From the NCBI RefSeq assembly GCF_000336935.1, contig NZ_AOME01000051.1, positions 1 to 64,000 on the forward strand: a DNA stretch of 64,000 nucleotides. Direction: 5' to 3'. Both the position numbers and the translations under genes were made by a program. This document shows, piece after piece, positions 54,151 to 62,233 of the stretch. Each line of letters opens with the position of its first letter. Position 1 is the stretch's first letter. The notes beneath the pieces are model-generated. The model was given only the letters and a program-made list of their open reading frames with translations. It did not search any database and was not told the DNA's origin. The DNA is from Halococcus salifodinae DSM 8989 (lineage in GTDB: Archaea; Halobacteriota; Halobacteria; Halobacteriales; Halococcaceae).

Positions 54151-54339
54151 TCACGTCGAGCGGTATACATTGTACCAATAATACATTGAAGAAAGACACA
54201 ACAACATAGCGAATAGAAGCAGCGGAACGTGACCGGTTTCCGGGATCGCTGACCAAAAACGATCGATCTCTCTCGTGGTTGAGATGAGAACGCCCGCTGC
54301 TGCAAGGACCCATGCCTTGACGAAATCGCTGTTGTTCAT
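54151..54339 (-). CDS. Possible small two-helix membrane protein
   Basis: 62 residues: VKAWVLAAAGVLISTT and VPLLLFAMLLCLSSMYYWY suggest two transmembrane helices. Local base composition is lower in G+C than neighbouring genes. No family is recognised; it might be foreign or a chance reading frame. Confidence 0.45.
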   Translation of the reverse strand: MNNSDFVKAWVLAAAGVLISTTREIDRFWSAIPETGHVPLLLFAMLLCLSSMYYWYNVYRST

Positions 54340-54377
54340 ATCTCGCTATGACTCAGCAGGAGACAGGATTGTCGGTC

Positions 54378-54911
54378 TCAGCCGAACTGTTCGGCGTAGA
54401 GGTCCTGGGCGTGTTCGATCGCGTCGTAGGCCGCCTGGCGATCCTCCCAGCCCTGTGTCTCGACTTCCTTCCCTTCCTCCAAGTTCTTGTACGTCTCGAA
54501 GAACTCGTCGATCTCGTCGAGCTGTTGCTGAGGAATGTCCTCCAAGTCCTCGATGTGGTCGTAGCGGGGGTCCTCGCTCGGAACGGCGATGACCTTGTCG
54601 TCCTGTTCGCCGTCGTCGTCCATCCGCATCAGCGCCACGGGGCGGGCCTCGACGATGCAGCCGGGGAAGGTTTGATCCTCAACCAGCACCATGACGTCGA
54701 AGGGGTCCTCGTCGTCGTAGTAGCTCTGCGGGATGAACCCGTAATCCGAGGGGTAGTGGACGTTCGAGTGGAGCACGCGATCGAGGACGACGCCCGGCAC
54801 GTCCTTGTCGTACTCGTACTTGTTGCGCTCGCCCTTGAGACACTCTACGACCGCGTAGATCTCCTCGGGCGGATCGGGGCCCGTTTCGAGGTCTTCCCAG
54901 AGGTTCGTCAT
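54378..54911 (-). CDS. ppa: Inorganic pyrophosphatase (family I)
   Basis: 177 residues. DDEDPFDVMVLVED carries the D-x-D-P-x-D signature with the metal-binding aspartates; EYDKDVPGVVLDRVLHSNVH and YPSDYGFIPQSY are further active-site segments. It hydrolyses pyrophosphate to drive biosynthesis in the cytoplasm. Highly acidic, normal length. Confidence 0.96.
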   Translation of the reverse strand: MTNLWEDLETGPDPPEEIYAVVECLKGERNKYEYDKDVPGVVLDRVLHSNVHYPSDYGFIPQSYYDDEDPFDVMVLVEDQTFPGCIVEARPVALMRMDDDGEQDDKVIAVPSEDPRYDHIEDLEDIPQQQLDEIDEFFETYKNLEEGKEVETQGWEDRQAAYDAIEHAQDLYAEQFG

Positions 54912-55066
54912 CGACCGGATCTCCAGGAGGCAGCCAAAAAATATTTTCTATTCGCCCGTCAACAGTGAGTATCCCGCTGTAGAATCGGCCGAATCTTCCG
55001 GTGGTATTCGTTGGTTATGGTGGTGTCAGCCACTAAACCCACCGTATTCCCGGATGAAGTTGCAAA

Positions 55067-55076
55067 CTATTAAATA
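55067..55076 (+). promoter_or_regulatory. Leaderless promoter of the PadR-type gene
   Basis: CTATTAAATA lies about 28 bases before ATG 55100, a good haloarchaeal TATA element at leaderless spacing. It supports ATG 55100 over ATG 55082. Confidence 0.6.
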
Positions 55077-55099
55077 GACTGATGACATATCACGGTGCG

Positions 55100-55456
55100 A
55101 TGTCAGAGGCACAAGCGGCACCGGACCGAAGTATCGCACGCGACTTGACGGCTTTTCAACAAAACATCCTCGTCATCCTTTCCGACGAGCCGATGTACGG
55201 CCTGGCGATCAAGCGCCAGCTCGAAGAGTACTACGACTCGGAGGTCAACCACGGGCGACTCTACCCCAACCTCGACGACCTCGTGGAGCTGGATCTGGTC
55301 GCCAAGAGCGAACTCGACAAGCGAACCAACCAGTACGAGCTCACCGACGCGGGCTACGAGGTCGTCGTCGACAAGCTCGACTGGACGTTCTCGAAGTTCG
55401 TGACCGACGCCGGGCGCGCCGACACCGTGCGCGACCTCGTCAACGACAACGCCTGA
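55100..55456 (+). CDS. PadR-family winged-helix regulator, RosR-like
   Basis: 118 residues from ATG 55100. PadR winged helix: DLTAFQQNILVILSDEPMYG, LAIKRQLEEYYDSEVNHGRL, YPNLDDLVELDLVAKSELDK and RTNQYELTDAGYEVVVDKL. The high match to what I recall of Halobacterium RosR, the regulator of the oxidative-stress response, suggests orthology. RosR binds DNA as a dimer and lacks a redox Cys; none is present here either. Confidence 0.83.
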   Translation: MSEAQAAPDRSIARDLTAFQQNILVILSDEPMYGLAIKRQLEEYYDSEVNHGRLYPNLDDLVELDLVAKSELDKRTNQYELTDAGYEVVVDKLDWTFSKFVTDAGRADTVRDLVNDNA

Positions 55457-55510
55457 GGCGGCCATCGACGGCGATTTTTCGCGGTGCGTGACGATGCTCG
55501 CGAGCGCCGG

Positions 55511-56323
55511 CTACGGCTCCGCGGCGTCGACGACCTCGTAGCTCACGTTGCCGTCGCGGAGCTCGCCGGTGTGGGCCGACAGCTGATCCGCGACCGCGAT
55601 CAGACAGACGTCGAGTCCCTTCGTGGCAGCTTCCCGGACCGCGGTCGCCGTCCCGAACCGGATGTCGGGGTCGACGTCCGCCGCCCGCGTCGCGGCCAGC
55701 GCCTCGGTCCCTGCCGTCGCCACCAGATCGTGGTCCGCAGCGGCATCGGCGACCGTCTCTGGATCGAGCGTCGTGCTGCCACCGTCCTGGACCTGTGGCA
55801 CTGAGAACACCGTCACCGTCCCGAGGTCGTAGTCGAGGACACCCGTGAAATCCGTCACGCCGACGTCCTCGCCGGCCGCAGCGTCGGTGACGGCGATCGC
55901 GGTCGCGCTCCCCGCATCGCCCGCCGTCGCCCGGAGCACGCCGTCGCCCATCGCGAGCGAGACCGTCGATCCCTCGTCGATCGCGGTCGTGGCGAGCGCG
56001 GTGTCGACCTCGACCTCCTCGATGACGTCCTCGGAGACGTGGCTGACGAACTCCCGAAGCTCGTCGGTCCGAGTCAACAGCCAGTCGACGCCCTCCTTGG
56101 TGACCTCGTACCGCCCACGACCGTGTTTCTCGACGTAGCCCTGGTCGATCAGGTCCTTCAAGTAGTCGCTCACGGCCTGAGAGGTGACGCCGATCGCGTC
56201 GGCGACCTCGCGCTGGCTGACCGCCGGCTGGCGCTCGGCGATCCCCGTGAGAATTCGATACCGGGTGGCGTTGCGCTTGCTCCGGAGCACCCCCACGTCC
56301 CCGGCGTCGCCCGCGTTCGTCAT
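55511..56323 (-). CDS. MarR-like HTH regulator divergent from the cobalamin operon
   Basis: 270 residues from ATG 56323. N-terminal winged helix (about 8-85): LRSKRNATRYRILTGIAERQ, VSQREVADAIGVTSQAVSDY, GYVEKHGRGRYEVTKEGVDW. The C-terminal 170 residues (FVSHVSEDVIEEVEVDTALA, then alternating strands) form an alpha/beta ligand-binding region of a type I know only from haloarchaeal DUF7839-like regulators. Its divergent position and the shared 148-base intergenic region make it a good candidate for controlling cbi expression. Confidence 0.8.
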   Translation of the reverse strand: MTNAGDAGDVGVLRSKRNATRYRILTGIAERQPAVSQREVADAIGVTSQAVSDYLKDLIDQGYVEKHGRGRYEVTKEGVDWLLTRTDELREFVSHVSEDVIEEVEVDTALATTAIDEGSTVSLAMGDGVLRATAGDAGSATAIAVTDAAAGEDVGVTDFTGVLDYDLGTVTVFSVPQVQDGGSTTLDPETVADAAADHDLVATAGTEALAATRAADVDPDIRFGTATAVREAATKGLDVCLIAVADQLSAHTGELRDGNVSYEVVDAAEP

Positions 56324-56347
56324 CGTCGGTGGTGTGTACCGCGAACG

Positions 56348-56445
56348 CAAGTAGTTTTGGTGTACTCCGGGCACGATTGTATCCGAGGCGGGATTTTCGC
56401 CGTCTGAAGAAATACTACTTGCATTAAAACAACCAAAATTGTTTT
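56348..56445. promoter_or_regulatory. Candidate operators between the regulator and cbiT
   Basis: Two elements. First, AAAACAACCAAAATTGTTTT (56426-56445) has 7-base arms around a 6-base spacer. Second, GCAAGTAGT occurs in opposite orientations on either side of the gap, as GCAAGTAGTTTTGG near 56351 and, reversed, in GAAATACTACTTGC near 56409. Both lie in the only AT-rich part of this divergent region. Confidence 0.55.
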
Positions 56446-56471
56446 ACTACTCACCGGAGTTGTCTTCGGTG

Positions 56472-57047
56472 ATGTCGCGTGTAGCGCTCCCTCACGACGC
56501 GAAAGCTGGCCCGACCAAATCGGAGGTACGGGCCGTGCTGCTCGGCAAACTCGGCCTGACGCCGACGGATCACTTCGTCGAAGTCGGGTCGTGTACCGGG
56601 GCCGTCACCATCGCGGCGGCACGGCGCGCGGGCCGGATCACCGCGCTCGAACGCAAGCCCGAACGCTTGGCGGTTACGGAAAGAAACCTCGCGGCCAACG
56701 ACGTTACCGCGGACGTCGAACTCCGCGAAGCCGAAGCGCCCGATGGCCTGCCCGAAGACGCCGACGCGCTGTTTCTCGGCGGCAGCCGGAACTACGAGGC
56801 CGTACTCGATCACGCCGTCGCGACCGGCGTCGACCGGATCGTGATGAACGTCTCCCGGCTCGAAGTCGCCGGGGCAGCCACCGCGGCGTTCCGCGAGCGC
56901 GACCTCCTCGACGAAGTCGTCCAGTTCCAGGTGAGCCACGGGTACGAGCTCGCTGGCGCGACGAGTTTCGATTCCCAGAACCCGGTGTATATGCTGGTTG
57001 GCGGGGCCAGCGACGCCGACGATACCACCGATGGAGGCGCGCCATGA
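56472..57047 (+). CDS. cbiT: Cobalt-precorrin-6B C15-methyltransferase (decarboxylating)
   Basis: 191 residues from ATG 56472. SAM-binding HFVEVGSCTGAVTIAAARR (family VDIGCGTG, here with Ser-Cys), ITALERKPERLAVTERNL, ADALFLGGSRNYEAVLDHA and GDRIVMNV-like VDRIVMNVSRLEV. It methylates C15 and decarboxylates the C12 acetate in the anaerobic pathway. First gene of the operon; the next gene's ATG overlaps its stop (ATGA). Confidence 0.9.
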   Translation: MSRVALPHDAKAGPTKSEVRAVLLGKLGLTPTDHFVEVGSCTGAVTIAAARRAGRITALERKPERLAVTERNLAANDVTADVELREAEAPDGLPEDADALFLGGSRNYEAVLDHAVATGVDRIVMNVSRLEVAGAATAAFRERDLLDEVVQFQVSHGYELAGATSFDSQNPVYMLVGGASDADDTTDGGAP

Positions 57048-57922
57048 GCCTCTATGGCGTCGGTCTCGGCCCCGGCGAGGCGGATCTCGTCACGCTCCGC
57101 GGCAAGCGCGTGCTCGAAACGACCGACGTGGTCTACTCGCCCGGTCGCCTCTCGCGGTCGGTGGCGATCGAGCACGTTCCCGAAGATCGCATCGGCGATC
57201 TCGACTTCCCGATGACCCGCGACGAGGACGAACTCCGGCGAGCCTGGCGCGAGGCCGCCGCGGAGATCGCGCCGCGGGCGCGCGACGGGACGGCCGCCTT
57301 CGTCACGCTCGGCGATCCCAACGTCTACTCGACGTTCGGCCATCTCCGACGGACGCTCGCGGCGTTTCATCCGGATGTCGGGATCGAGATCGTGCCCGGC
57401 GTGAGCGCGGTCACCGCCTTCGCGACCGCGCTCGGTGTCGAGATATCGTCGGGCGCGAGCCTCGCGCTCCGTGAGGCCGCCCGCGGCGCGGCCCCGACCG
57501 GTCCCGATCGAATGGTTTTGTTCAAAGTCACCGACGCGCCAACGACCCACGAGGGACTCCGCGAGGCGGGCTACGACGTGGTGTACGGCCGCCGGCTGTT
57601 CATGGAGCAGGGCGAGACCATCGTGACCGACGATCCCGACACGATCGCCGAGCGGGACTACTACACCCTGGCCTACGCCGAGAAGCGCGACCTCGACGTC
57701 ACACCGGCGACCGCCGCGTTCGAGGCGGAGGAGTCGGCTGGCGCTCCCGAGATGGAATCGAGAACGGAAGCCAGCGACGACGAGTCGGACGAACCGAGTC
57801 GAACGGCGGCGGACGACCGGGCCGGAACGACCGACAGCGACGGAACAGAGGGCGTCGCCGTCGCGGAGTGTGCCGAGGGCGAGGGCTGTGGCGACGAGAC
57901 GCCGGAGGTCCGCTCCCGATGA
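57044..57922 (+). CDS. cbiL: Cobalt-factor II C20-methyltransferase
   Basis: 292 residues. Tetrapyrrole methylase fold (about 1-225): GVGLGPGEADLVTLRGKRVL, VTLGDPNVYSTFGHL and EIVPGVSAVTAFATALG. The last 65 residues are an acidic, Ser/Thr-rich extension ending VAECAEGEGCGDE with two Cys, not usual in CbiL. Overlaps cbiT and cbiF by four bases each. Confidence 0.92.
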   Translation: MSLYGVGLGPGEADLVTLRGKRVLETTDVVYSPGRLSRSVAIEHVPEDRIGDLDFPMTRDEDELRRAWREAAAEIAPRARDGTAAFVTLGDPNVYSTFGHLRRTLAAFHPDVGIEIVPGVSAVTAFATALGVEISSGASLALREAARGAAPTGPDRMVLFKVTDAPTTHEGLREAGYDVVYGRRLFMEQGETIVTDDPDTIAERDYYTLAYAEKRDLDVTPATAAFEAEESAGAPEMESRTEASDDESDEPSRTAADDRAGTTDSDGTEGVAVAECAEGEGCGDETPEVRSR

Positions 57923-58791
57923 CCGATCCCCAGGACGCGATCGATGCGGCGGGGGCCGTCCGCGAGACGGAGCGCGATCCGCGGATCACCGAGCGAACCG
58001 CCGGCGAGATTCAGGACGGCATCCCGTTCATCGGAGCCGGGCCGGGCGATCCCGGCCTGCTGACGGTCACCGGCCGAAAGTTGGTCGAGGCTGCCGACCT
58101 CGTTGTCCACGCGGGCTCGCTCGTTAACAGCGAACTCCTCGATGCGTACTGTGCGGACGCCGAGCAGGTGTCGAGCATCGGAAAAGATCTGGAGGAGCTG
58201 ATTCCGCTCATGCGCGACGCCCACGAGGCCGGACGAAGCGTCGTCCGGCTTCACAGCGGCGATCCCGCGATCTACGGTGCGGCCCTCGAACAGATGGACG
58301 CGCTCGAACACGAGGATGTGCCAACCTACCTCGTGCCGGGCGTCACGTCGGCGTTCGCGGCGAGCGCGACGCTCCGGACCCAGCTCACCCTGAATGGCGT
58401 GGCGAACCACGTCGCGTTCACCCGGCCGCGGGGCGAGACCCTCGATCCCGACGAGGACCACATCGGCGAGTTCGTCGAAATGGGCGACGTCACGACCTGC
58501 ATCTATCTCGGTACCCACGCGATCGCCGAGACGATGGACCGCCTGGTCGAGACGGGCCACGACCCCGACACGCCGGTGACCGTCGTCTATCACGCCTCGT
58601 GGCCCGACGAGGACATCATCGAGGGCACGATCGGGACCATCGGCGAGAAAGTCGCGGCGGCGGGCTATCGAGCCTCGGCGATGGTCGTCATCGGCGACGC
58701 GGCGACGGGAGCAGGCTACGAGCGCTCCTATCTCTACGGCGACTGGGCGAACCGGGGCGCGGATGAAAGCGAGAGCGAGGCGGACGACTGA
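57919..58791 (+). CDS. cbiF: Cobalt-precorrin-4 C11-methyltransferase
   Basis: 290 residues. IPFIGAGPGDPGLLTVTGRK (about 35-54), VRLHSGDPAIYGAALEQMD, YLVPGVTSAFAASATL and QLTLNGVANHVAFTRPRGET identify CbiF/CobM, which adds a methyl to C11. Start ATG overlaps the cbiL stop. The following 261 bases are the only sizeable gap in the operon. Confidence 0.94.
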   Translation: MTDPQDAIDAAGAVRETERDPRITERTAGEIQDGIPFIGAGPGDPGLLTVTGRKLVEAADLVVHAGSLVNSELLDAYCADAEQVSSIGKDLEELIPLMRDAHEAGRSVVRLHSGDPAIYGAALEQMDALEHEDVPTYLVPGVTSAFAASATLRTQLTLNGVANHVAFTRPRGETLDPDEDHIGEFVEMGDVTTCIYLGTHAIAETMDRLVETGHDPDTPVTVVYHASWPDEDIIEGTIGTIGEKVAAAGYRASAMVVIGDAATGAGYERSYLYGDWANRGADESESEADD

Positions 58792-59052
58792 GATGCGACG
58801 GCAACACTCCCCAAAACGTGTAGAAAGCCCCCGCGCTCTCGACTCGGGCGGCTCGCTGCGCGCCTCGGCTCACGGCTCGCGGCGACGCCGCTCGCGCAGA
58901 CCGTGGCCTCCCTTCGATCGGCCACGCGCCGCTCGCCTTCGGTGCTTGCGTCGTCGGCCGTCGTCGAGAGACCGGCCACTTTCATTCCCACCCCTGCGGC
59001 TGGTCGGCCAGCAGTCACGCGCGATGATCCACAGACAGATCAATACTGAATC
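58792..59052. repeat. 261-base hairpin-rich insertion inside the cobalamin operon
   Basis: Runs from CAAAACGTGTAGAAAGCCCC through GC-rich inverted segments (GGCTCGCTGCGCGCCTCGGC, CCGGCCACTTTCATTCCCAC) to GCAGTCACGCG. I recall similar AGAAAGCCC...CCACTTTCATTCCC modules between genes of other haloarchaea, so it is probably a third dispersed repeat type. No internal gene. Confidence 0.5.
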
Positions 59053-60066
59053 ATGAGTACCGACACCAACGACACGGATTCGAGCGAAACGAGCGAACGA
59101 GAGGAATCGAACGGATCGAGCGGCCACTGCTCCACACCGGATTCGGATGGCGAGGTGGCCGAGGAGATCGCGATCGTGAGTTTCGAGCGCAAGCTCGACA
59201 CCGCCCGCGAGATCGCGGCGGGCATCGGCGAGGCGTACGACTCGGTCGACATCATCGAGTACCACGGCGACGTCTTCGAAGAGCACTGGGGCGAGTACGA
59301 CTGTTTCGTGGGGTTGATGGCCTCGGGCATCGCGATGCGCAAGACCGCGCCGCTGCTCGACAGCAAGTGGGACGATCCCGCGATCGTGGTCGTCGACGAG
59401 GAGTTGACGTGGGCGATCCCGATCACCGGCGGCCACCACGGCGCGAACCAGGTCGCGGGCGATCTCGCGGAGTTGGGTGCCGTTCCGGCGATGACGACCG
59501 CGAGCGAAGCGGCGGGCGAGCAGGGTGTCGAGAGCAAGGCGAAGGCGCTCGACGCCCACGTCGTCAACGGCGACTCGACGGTGGCGACCAACCTCGCAGT
59601 GCTGAACGACGATCTCGGTCCTGTCGCCCGACTCGACGGCCCCCAGGCAGTCCTCGTCGGCGACGACGTCACCGTTCTCAAACGCAACGGCGACACGGGC
59701 GTCGTGCTCGGGACAGGAACTGTCTCCGGCGTGCAGAAGGAACAAGTCCTCGGCGCGTGGGAGGCTGCTCTCGACGACCTCGATCTCGGGTTGAGTTTCG
59801 ACGATGTCGACTTCGTCGCGACCGGCACCCGGAAGGAGGGCGAGGAGGGGCTCTACGTGGCCGCCCAGGAGATCGGAGCGGGAGTCGTCCTCTTCGAGAA
59901 AGAGACCTTAGAGGGGTTCGAGGGGCCCTCACCCTCCCGATCGAAGGAGCTGATCGGGTGGCCGGGGATCGCGGAAGCGTCGGCGATCGCCGGTGGCCGT
60001 GACCACGAACTCGCGCGCGAAAAAGAGCGGTTCGACGACGCCGTGACCGTGGCGGTGGGGCGCTGA
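59053..60066 (+). CDS. cbiG: Cobalt-precorrin-5A hydrolase
   Basis: 337 residues. After a 45-residue Ser/Asp/Glu-rich tail with one Cys come the CbiG N-terminal domain (FVGLMASGIAMRKTAPLLDS, VVVDEELTWAIPITGGHHGA, NQVAGDLAELGAVPAMTTAS), a central linker region and the C-terminal CbiG/CobE domain (GVQKEQVLGAWEAALDDLD, VATGTRKEGEEGLYVAAQE). It opens the lactone ring and releases acetaldehyde. One base separates it from the next gene (TGAGATG). Confidence 0.93.
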   Translation: MSTDTNDTDSSETSEREESNGSSGHCSTPDSDGEVAEEIAIVSFERKLDTAREIAAGIGEAYDSVDIIEYHGDVFEEHWGEYDCFVGLMASGIAMRKTAPLLDSKWDDPAIVVVDEELTWAIPITGGHHGANQVAGDLAELGAVPAMTTASEAAGEQGVESKAKALDAHVVNGDSTVATNLAVLNDDLGPVARLDGPQAVLVGDDVTVLKRNGDTGVVLGTGTVSGVQKEQVLGAWEAALDDLDLGLSFDDVDFVATGTRKEGEEGLYVAAQEIGAGVVLFEKETLEGFEGPSPSRSKELIGWPGIAEASAIAGGRDHELAREKERFDDAVTVAVGR

Positions 60067-60067
60067 G

Positions 60068-60961
60068 ATGGCTGCGACGAACGACGACGATCTCGGGACG
60101 CTCTCCGTCGTCGGTATCGGCCCAGGTCTTCCGCACGCGATGACTCAGCGTGCGAAAGACGTGATCGCCACCGCCGACTGCGTGATCGCCTCGAATCTCT
60201 ACCAGGCGTTCCTGCGCCGGGACGGCACGCTGCCGCCAGAGGATGCCGCGGTCGCTGCGGCCACCGACGGCGGTACTGCCGCCGGTGACGACGGGGCGAC
60301 GGTGCTCGAACGACCGAACGGGACCCGCCAGACGCTCGTCCGGTCGTCGATGGGCCAGCAGATCGAACTCGCGCGCGAGGCGTTCGAGCGGGTCCGCGAC
60401 GGCGAGGACGTCGCCCACGTCTCCGGCGGCGATCCGAACGTCTACGGTAAGAGCGACTTGCTGTTCACGATGGCCGAAGCGGAGGGGGCGACGGATATCC
60501 CGATCGAGGTCGTGCCGGGCGTGACGGCTGCGCTCGGCGGCGCGGCGAACCTCGGCGCGCCCCTCTCGAACGACTTCTGCACGATCTCGCTTTCGGACAA
60601 GTGGCGCGGGTGGGACGAGATCGCCGAGAAGCTCCGCGCAGCCGCCATCAGCGGGTTCGTGATCGTGCTGTACAACTGCTGGCGCGACTACGAGCGCGCG
60701 ATCGACGTACTCCGTGAGGAGCGGAGCGACGACGTCCCGGTGGGGATCTTCAACGACGCCGGCCGAGGCGACGCCGGCCGGAATTTGGAGGACGAGACCC
60801 ACACCATCACGACGCTCGGCGCGGCGACCGACCACGACGACGAGGTCGGCGGGATGGGGACCTCGATCCTCGTCGGCAATCACGAGACGGCGGTCTGGGA
60901 GAACGATTTCGACGAGTACCTCGTCACCCCGCGCGGCGGGCGTGACGTCGACGATTTCTGA
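60068..60961 (+). CDS. cbiH2: Precorrin-3B C17-methyltransferase paralogue (CbiH2)
   Basis: 297 residues. SVVGIGPGLPHAMTQRAKDV, HVSGGDPNVYGKSDLLFTMA, EVVPGVTAALGGAANLGAP, DFCTISLSDKWRGWDEIAEK and VIVLYNCWRDYERAIDVL match CbiH/CobJ, with substitutions (LYN-C-W for YNP) typical of the second haloarchaeal copy. A variable insertion lies at about 60-85. CbiH contracts the ring and methylates C17; why two copies are kept is not known. Confidence 0.88.
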   Translation: MAATNDDDLGTLSVVGIGPGLPHAMTQRAKDVIATADCVIASNLYQAFLRRDGTLPPEDAAVAAATDGGTAAGDDGATVLERPNGTRQTLVRSSMGQQIELAREAFERVRDGEDVAHVSGGDPNVYGKSDLLFTMAEAEGATDIPIEVVPGVTAALGGAANLGAPLSNDFCTISLSDKWRGWDEIAEKLRAAAISGFVIVLYNCWRDYERAIDVLREERSDDVPVGIFNDAGRGDAGRNLEDETHTITTLGAATDHDDEVGGMGTSILVGNHETAVWENDFDEYLVTPRGGRDVDDF

Positions 60962-60963
60962 CC

Positions 60964-61956
60964 ATGAGCACTGACGACACCACCGAGACGACCGAAACCG
61001 ACGCGAGCACAGACGCGGAAACCACCACGGCAAGCGCCGAGAGTGAGTGCGGGGCGTCGAGTTCGACGACGGAGTCCGGATGCGGCGCAGCCGATACGGA
61101 CGAATCCGCTTCGAGCTGTGGTAGTTCGAAAGGAGACACGACCGACGAGAAGGTGGGATCGACGGTCGAAGACTTCGACGCCGATCCGGGCAGACTGATC
61201 GCCGTCGGTCTCGGCCCTGGCGAACCCGAGGGAATGACGAGTCGCGCGAAAGCGGCGCTCGCCGACGCCGAGCACATCGTGGGCTACACCACCTACGTCG
61301 ATCTGCTGCCCGACGGTATCACCGAGAACGCCGACGACATCCACTCGACGCCGATGTGCGGCGAAGTCTCCCGGACCGAGGAGGCGGTCGATCGCGCGCT
61401 CGCGGGCAACGCGGTCGCCATCATCGGGAGCGGCGATCCGAACGTCTACGCGCTCGCCGGCCTCGCGCTCGAGATCCTCGAATCGAAGGGTGCGACCGCC
61501 TCGATGGTCGAGTTCGACGTCGTGCCCGGCGTGCCCGCCGCCCAGTCCTGCGCCGCGCGCGTCGGCGCACCCCTGGTGAACGACACGGTGAGCGTTTCGC
61601 TGTCGGATCACTTGACGTCGATGGACACCATCGAGTCGCGGCTCCACGCGGTCGCCGCAGAGGGGTTCACCATCGCGATCTACAACCCGTGGAGCCGCAA
61701 GCGCCGAGAGAACTTCGAGACGTGCTGTGAGATCCTGCTCGAACACCGCGATCCGTCGACGCCGGTCGGGGTCGTCCACGGTGCGAGCCGAGACGACGAG
61801 GCGGCCGAGATCGTTGAACTGAATGAGCTCGAAGAGCTCGGCGAGACAGATCTGATCGACATGACGACGACGCTCCTCGTCGGCAACGAGGAGACGTACG
61901 TCTGGGACGACCGAATGGTCACCCCACGGGGCTACGAGTCGAAGTATGACTACTGA
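60964..61956 (+). CDS. cbiH1: Precorrin-3B C17-methyltransferase (CbiH1)
   Basis: 330 residues. The first 70 are a Thr/Ser/Asp/Glu-rich tail with four Cys (ECGASSS, GCGAADT, SCGSSKG). The catalytic fold follows: AVGLGPGEPEGMTSRAKAAL, VGYTTYVDLLPDGI, IGSGDPNVYALAGLALEI, VVPGVPAAQSCAARVGAPL, SVSLSDHLTSMDTIESRL and AIYNPWSRKRRENF, all canonical CbiH. The 3' end overlaps the ferredoxin gene by 11 bases. Confidence 0.92.
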   Translation: MSTDDTTETTETDASTDAETTTASAESECGASSSTTESGCGAADTDESASSCGSSKGDTTDEKVGSTVEDFDADPGRLIAVGLGPGEPEGMTSRAKAALADAEHIVGYTTYVDLLPDGITENADDIHSTPMCGEVSRTEEAVDRALAGNAVAIIGSGDPNVYALAGLALEILESKGATASMVEFDVVPGVPAAQSCAARVGAPLVNDTVSVSLSDHLTSMDTIESRLHAVAAEGFTIAIYNPWSRKRRENFETCCEILLEHRDPSTPVGVVHGASRDDEAAEIVELNELEELGETDLIDMTTTLLVGNEETYVWDDRMVTPRGYESKYDY

Positions 61957-62233
61957 GTACGAGATCCGTCTCGACCGGGAGCGGTGTGACGGCATCTTCG
62001 CCTGTCTCGTCCGCGACGACCGTTTCGTCGAGGCCACTGATGGACTGGCGACGATCGAGGCCTCGGACGACAGCGTGGCGAGCGAGCGGACGGCGGAGAC
62101 GGCCCTCGTCGCGACGTTCGATGACGACCGCATCGACGCTGCCCGACAGGCCGCCCGTGCCTGTCCGGTCGATGCGATCAGCGTGAGCGGAACCGACGGA
62201 GGAACCGACACGACGGAGGCCGACGATGAGTGA
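61946..62233 (+). CDS. Ferredoxin-like protein of the cobalamin operon
   Basis: 95 residues. RCDGIFACLVRDDRFVEATD and AARQAARACPVDAISVSG give a C-x5-C...C-P pattern of the small single-cluster 3Fe-4S/4Fe-4S ferredoxins, with one ligand fewer than a full 4Fe-4S site. It probably supplies electrons for the Co(II) to Co(I) step or for CbiX or CbiH. It overlaps both neighbours (11 and 8 bases). Confidence 0.8.
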   Translation: MTTEYEIRLDRERCDGIFACLVRDDRFVEATDGLATIEASDDSVASERTAETALVATFDDDRIDAARQAARACPVDAISVSGTDGGTDTTEADDE

